A stretch of 46,000 nt of DNA. Source: Marivita sp. GTDB taxonomy: Bacteria > Pseudomonadota > Alphaproteobacteria > Rhodobacterales > Rhodobacteraceae. The notes beneath the pieces were generated by a model, which saw only the letters and a program-made list of their open reading frames with translations, was not told the origin of the DNA and made no database searches. This document shows positions 42,549 through 46,000 of the stretch, piece after piece. Position 1 is the stretch's first letter, and every line of letters begins with the position of its first letter. Both the position numbers and the translations under genes were made by a program. The stretch spans positions 1 through 46,000 of the forward strand of contig NZ_JALEGT010000034.1 of the NCBI RefSeq assembly GCF_022763305.1. Direction: 5' to 3'.

Positions 42549-43394
42549 ATGGCCTCTCAACGCAAACGCTCCCGCGGCGAAAGCCTTGCCCTGCGCTATG
42601 CCATTCTTGGCGCATGGGCGCTGTTCTGCCTCGTGCCGGTTCTGTGGTTCCTGTCCATCGGCCTGCGCCCCCGGACCGAGATCATCACCCCGCAGCCGAT
42701 CTACTGGCCGACGTTCAGCCTCGATGCCTGGCACATGATCTGGGAAGACTGGCCGATGGGCAAATACCTGCGCAATTCGGTGCTGGCCATCATCGGGTCG
42801 GTAATCATCGACCTCGTGTTGGCGATCCCCGCCGCCTATTCGCTGTCGCGCTTCGAATACAAAGGGCGGGACGACATCGGGTTTTACATCCTGTCGACCC
42901 GCATGATGGCCCCGGCCATCGTGGCGGTGCCGATCTTCTTCCTCTTCCGCAATTTCGGGCTTCTGGACACGATCTGGGCATTGATGCTGATCTATGCCGC
43001 GATCAACCTGAGCTTTGTGACCTGGATCATCCGGTCCTACATGCTGGACATCCCGAAGGAACTGGAAGACGCCGCCAAGACCGACGGGGCGGGGGAATTG
43101 CGCATTCTCTGGGAAATCATCATCCCGGCGATCCTGCCGGGGATCATCACGGCGTCCGTGATCGCGATGATCTTCGCGATCAACGAATTCCTCTTCACGC
43201 TGCTCATCGCCTCGACACCTGACGCCTATACGATGTCGGTAGCTTTGGCGAACTTCACCGGTGGGTCGGATGGCGTGATCTACAATGCAATTGCGCTGGT
43301 CGCCTTCCTGGCGTTCCTGCCGGTGTTCCTCGTGGTCGTCCTGATCCAGAAACACCTCTCACGCGGCCTGACCATGGGGGCCGTCAAAGGATAA
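42549..43394 (+). CDS. CUT1-type carbohydrate ABC permease (MalG/UgpE-like)
   Basis: 281 residues with six membrane segments and the coupling motif EDAAKTDGAGELRILWEIIIPAILP. The short-form MalG architecture, with YFMPS-like first loop replaced by RPRTEIITPQPIYWPTF, is usual for this class. It starts 3 bases after the first permease and ends 3 bases before the ATPase gene. Confidence 0.92.
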   Translation: MASQRKRSRGESLALRYAILGAWALFCLVPVLWFLSIGLRPRTEIITPQPIYWPTFSLDAWHMIWEDWPMGKYLRNSVLAIIGSVIIDLVLAIPAAYSLSRFEYKGRDDIGFYILSTRMMAPAIVAVPIFFLFRNFGLLDTIWALMLIYAAINLSFVTWIIRSYMLDIPKELEDAAKTDGAGELRILWEIIIPAILPGIITASVIAMIFAINEFLFTLLIASTPDAYTMSVALANFTGGSDGVIYNAIALVAFLAFLPVFLVVVLIQKHLSRGLTMGAVKG

Positions 43395-43397
43395 GAC

Positions 43398-44447
43398 ATG
43401 GCAAGAATCCAACTCAAAAACATCCAGAAACGCTGGGGCGCCGTCTGGGGTGTCCGGGACGTGAACCTTGACATCGCGGATGAGGAATTCGTTGTCTTCC
43501 TCGGCCCGTCGGGCTGCGGAAAGACCACCACCATGCGCATGATCGCCGGCCTCGAAGACCCATCCGAAGGCGAGATCGTCATGGACGGCGAGGTGATGAA
43601 CGACATTGACGCCCGCGACCGGGACGTGGCGATGGTGTTCCAGGGCTACGCGCTCTATCCGAACATGACGATCTACGAAAACATCCGTTTTCCGCTGCGG
43701 ATGCGCGGCGTGCCGAAAGAGCAGCATGACACGCTGATCAAACGGGCGGCAGAACTGGTTGAACTGACCGAATATCTCGACCGCAAACCCAGCGCTCTGT
43801 CTGGCGGCCAGCGCCAGCGCGCCGCTCTGGCCCGCGCCATCGTCCGCCAGCCGCATGCGTTCCTGATGGACGAGCCGCTGTCGAACCTCGACGCCAAGCT
43901 GCGCCAGCATATGCGCGTACAGATCAAGCACATCCAGCGCGAGCTGAAGATCACCACCGTTTACGTGACCCACGACCAGATCGAGGCGATGACTCTCGCG
44001 GACCGGATCGTGATCATGGACAAGGGCGCGATCCAGCAGATCGGCACGCCTGACGAGATCTACAACGATCCGTCAAACACCTTTGTCGCCAATTTCATCG
44101 GTGCACCGCCCATGAACCTGATTGCGGGTGTGATGGAGCAGGGCATCTTCACAGCGCCCGGTGTCCGCGTCGAGGGGCTGCCCGCCAAACATGACGGCAA
44201 GGTCACTCTGGGCGTGCGCCCCGAGGATTGCGCGGTGACGGCCGAGGCCGGTCATCTGACGGGCAGCGTCTACGGGGTCGAGCCGACGGGCGACATGACC
44301 TATCTCACGCTCAAGGCAGGGGACAAGCTGATCGAGGTGAAGGCCCATCGCGACTATCGCGCGGACTTGAACTCTGACGCGTCTGTGGGCTTTGATCCCA
44401 AGCGGATTTACCTTTTCGATACGGCCTCCGGACAGCGCCTGCGCTGA
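43398..44447 (+). CDS. CUT1-type ABC ATPase (UgpC/MsmK-like)
   Basis: 349 residues. Walker A GPSGCGKTT, Q-loop MVFQGYALYPNMTIYENI, signature LSGGQRQRAALARAI, Walker B FLMDEPLSNLDAKLR and switch His in YVTHDQIEAMT are all present. The C-terminal regulatory OB-fold carries GVRPEDCAV. It powers the sugar importer; in related systems one such ATPase may serve several transporters. Confidence 0.94.
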   Translation: MARIQLKNIQKRWGAVWGVRDVNLDIADEEFVVFLGPSGCGKTTTMRMIAGLEDPSEGEIVMDGEVMNDIDARDRDVAMVFQGYALYPNMTIYENIRFPLRMRGVPKEQHDTLIKRAAELVELTEYLDRKPSALSGGQRQRAALARAIVRQPHAFLMDEPLSNLDAKLRQHMRVQIKHIQRELKITTVYVTHDQIEAMTLADRIVIMDKGAIQQIGTPDEIYNDPSNTFVANFIGAPPMNLIAGVMEQGIFTAPGVRVEGLPAKHDGKVTLGVRPEDCAVTAEAGHLTGSVYGVEPTGDMTYLTLKAGDKLIEVKAHRDYRADLNSDASVGFDPKRIYLFDTASGQRLR

Positions 44448-44472
44448 CGCCGGACAGGATGGAGCAAGACCC

Positions 44473-45417
44473 ATGACCTTCGACTACACCTCAATGGGCT
44501 TTCACACATTTGACGCGCTGTGCCGCCCGGTGACGGAAATCCCGCCCGGCGGAAGCACATATTTCGTCGATGAATTTACGTTGGCCGTGTCCGGCGCTGC
44601 TGGGTCAGCGGCCATTGTCGCGGCCAAGCATGGGCTCAAGGTGCAGGCCGTGGGAGGTGTCGGCGATGACCTGATGGGCGATTGGGTGCTCCGCCGCTTT
44701 GGCGATTTCGGCGTCGATACCGAGATGATGCAGCGCATCCCCGATATGACCACCTCGTCCAGCGTTGTGACCACCCGTCCCGACGGGGCACGTCCCGCAT
44801 TGCACAAGCGCGGGGCCACAGCCGGGTTCTACATCACCGACGACATGGTGGACCGGGTTCTGGACACCAAAATCCTGCACATCGGCGGCGTCGGCCTCAT
44901 GGACGCGATGGACCAGGGGCGCAATGCCGAACTTCTGGCCGAAGCCAAGGCGCGCGGCATCACCACCACGCTGGATGTCTTCGCCTCAACCCCCGAGGAT
45001 TTCCCGCTGATCCGCCCGCTTCTGGCGCATACCGATTACTTCATGCCCTCCGAGGAAGAGGCGATGGCCCTCTCCGGCATGACCGATTACGAACAGATCG
45101 CCGCGTTCCTGCTGGATCAGGGCGTCGGTGCCGTCATCCTGACGCTTGGCGCGGATGGCGCCATGTACCGCGATCAGCGCGGTCAGAAGATCGACATCCC
45201 ATCCTACAAGATCGACGTGGTCTGCACCTGCGGCTGTGGGGATTGCTTCAACGCGGGTTTTGCCACCGGTCTGCATCTGGGCCGATCCATCGAGGATTGT
45301 ATCCGCTTCGGACAGGCATCCTCGGCGCAGAATGCGATGGGGCTTGGCTCTCAGGCGGTTGTGTCCTCGCTCGAGAACACCATCGCCTTCATGGAAACCA
45401 CACCGACACGCGCCTAA
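44473..45417 (+). CDS. PfkB-family carbohydrate kinase
   Basis: 314 residues from MTFDYTSMGF, with GGAG upstream. The first PfkB signature is AVSGAAGSAAIVAAKHGLKVQAVGGVGDD; the second is near VCTCGCGDCFNAGFATGL, where the catalytic Asp of the family's GAGD anion-hole motif is kept but Ala is replaced by Cys (GCGD). TLGADGAMY is the usual ATP-side segment. It probably phosphorylates the imported sugar or polyol. It lies 25 bases after the ATPase gene and is likely the last gene of the importer operon. Confidence 0.88.
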   Translation: MTFDYTSMGFHTFDALCRPVTEIPPGGSTYFVDEFTLAVSGAAGSAAIVAAKHGLKVQAVGGVGDDLMGDWVLRRFGDFGVDTEMMQRIPDMTTSSSVVTTRPDGARPALHKRGATAGFYITDDMVDRVLDTKILHIGGVGLMDAMDQGRNAELLAEAKARGITTTLDVFASTPEDFPLIRPLLAHTDYFMPSEEEAMALSGMTDYEQIAAFLLDQGVGAVILTLGADGAMYRDQRGQKIDIPSYKIDVVCTCGCGDCFNAGFATGLHLGRSIEDCIRFGQASSAQNAMGLGSQAVVSSLENTIAFMETTPTRA

Positions 45418-45543
45418 ACGGTTAAGCCGCTCAAATCGGTTGAGGGCGATCATCTCGTCTGCGCTGAAATTGCAAAACTGGGCGCAAAGTGAGCCGGTTT
45501 CCGCGCCTGAACAAAGCCGCAGGTCTCAGGGCCAGAATGATCG

Positions 45544-46000
45544 TCAAGACTTCTCCGAAGGTGCCGTGTCCACCTCAGAAAGACGGGCCACTGTCTTGTC
45601 CATCGCACGGCCGATATGCGCCTTCATCTCGTCTTCGGCCCGCGCCACGTCGCCCTGCAACAGGGCCTCGATCACCCGGCTGTGTTCCGTCCACGAGGTC
45701 TCTGCCGACACGACGCCACGCACGACCACGGCCATGGACCGGCGGATGTGGTGCCAGTTCGTGCGCATCGTTGTCTGAATCGTGTCATTGCCCGCCCAGG
45801 TGTAGATCATCTCGTGAAACTCGAAATCGACGGCGATCTGCCGATGCGGATCGTTGGAGCGCACGGCATTCCAGCCCCGCTCCAGCATCGCCTGCGCCAC
45901 CTTGTCCGCATTCGCCGGTTTGCGCTCATGTGCGAGGCGGATCGCGAAGGGCTCGACGGCGCTTCGGAATTCGTAGATCGACAGGAACTGTTCGGGGCTG
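45544..46000 (-). CDS. FadR/FCD-type GntR regulator, C-terminal part only
   Basis: The frame is open to the right edge, so the N-terminal DNA-binding domain lies outside. The visible ~151 residues belong to an FCD effector domain: SPEQFLSIYEFRSAVEPFAIRLAHER, then FEFHEMIYTWAGNDTI (conserved Asp/His of the metal site nearby) and WTEHSRVIEALLQGDVARAEDEMKAHI. Such regulators respond to sugar acids or organic acids. It is convergent with the kinase gene; the 126 bases between (45418-45543) hold only a weak 5-bp stem (CTCAA/TTGAG) and no clear terminator. Confidence 0.88.
   Translation of the reverse strand, partial: SPEQFLSIYEFRSAVEPFAIRLAHERKPANADKVAQAMLERGWNAVRSNDPHRQIAVDFEFHEMIYTWAGNDTIQTTMRTNWHHIRRSMAVVVRGVVSAETSWTEHSRVIEALLQGDVARAEDEMKAHIGRAMDKTVARLSEVDTAPSEKS

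Noticed and set aside
45418-45543. Terminator between the kinase gene and the GntR gene
   Set aside because: Only a 5-bp stem without a T run is visible.

Overview
The window is high-GC alphaproteobacterial DNA. Dense operons with ATGA/GTGA stop-start overlaps, the hup gene order hupT-hupU-hupV-hypF-hupS-hupL-hupC, and the protein families all point to the Rhodobacterales (Roseobacter/Paracoccus group). I see no rRNA, tRNA, CRISPR array, transposase or integrase.

Region 1 (1-13391, all minus strand) is a [NiFe]-hydrogenase locus. A sensor module (histidine kinase HupT, regulatory hydrogenase HupUV) is followed by the maturase HypF. The membrane-bound uptake enzyme HupSL comes next, with a tiny His-rich membrane protein and the cytochrome b HupC. 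After a hairpin and an AT-rich gap come the maturation genes hupD, hupF, hupG, hupH and a rubredoxin-HupJ fusion. HupS has the CxCC pattern and extra downstream Cys of oxygen-tolerant group 1d enzymes. HupU and HupV lack these, and HupV lacks the cleavable tail, as expected for an H2 sensor.

Region 2 (13547-26956, plus strand) is a C-P lyase type phosphonate locus: phnF-G-H-I-J-K-L-M. It is followed by phnC-D-E-E, a P-loop kinase, a hexapeptide acetyltransferase, two half-size permeases and two GNAT acetyltransferases. PhnJ lacks all four cysteines of the radical-SAM CX2CX21CX5C motif, although the segment aligns without gaps or frameshift. PhnI is also divergent in its C-terminal half.

Region 3 (27267-32514, minus strand) is a second phosphonate-type operon: phnD-phnC-phnE, a SAM methyltransferase, a second phnM-like amidohydrolase and a TIM-barrel isomerase/epimerase. 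An identical 16-bp palindrome, ATTCATTCGGATGAAT, lies in front of phnF, in front of phnC and in front of the second phnD. The two loci therefore probably form one regulon under PhnF. A Cys-less PhnJ, divergent PhnI and satellite phnDCE-methyltransferase-phnM-isomerase operon sharing one operator make the best candidate here for an undescribed phosphonate or phosphonate-like pathway.

Region 4 (32604-33934, minus strand) holds two adjacent unrecognised genes.

Region 5 (34058-46000) is a carbohydrate or polyol catabolic locus. A minus-strand operon (SAF-domain oxidoreductase, acetoin-dehydrogenase-type E1alpha, E1beta and E2, SorC regulator) diverges from a plus-strand CUT1 ABC importer with a PfkB kinase. 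A truncated FCD-type GntR regulator enters from the right edge. The substrate cannot be read from the sequence.
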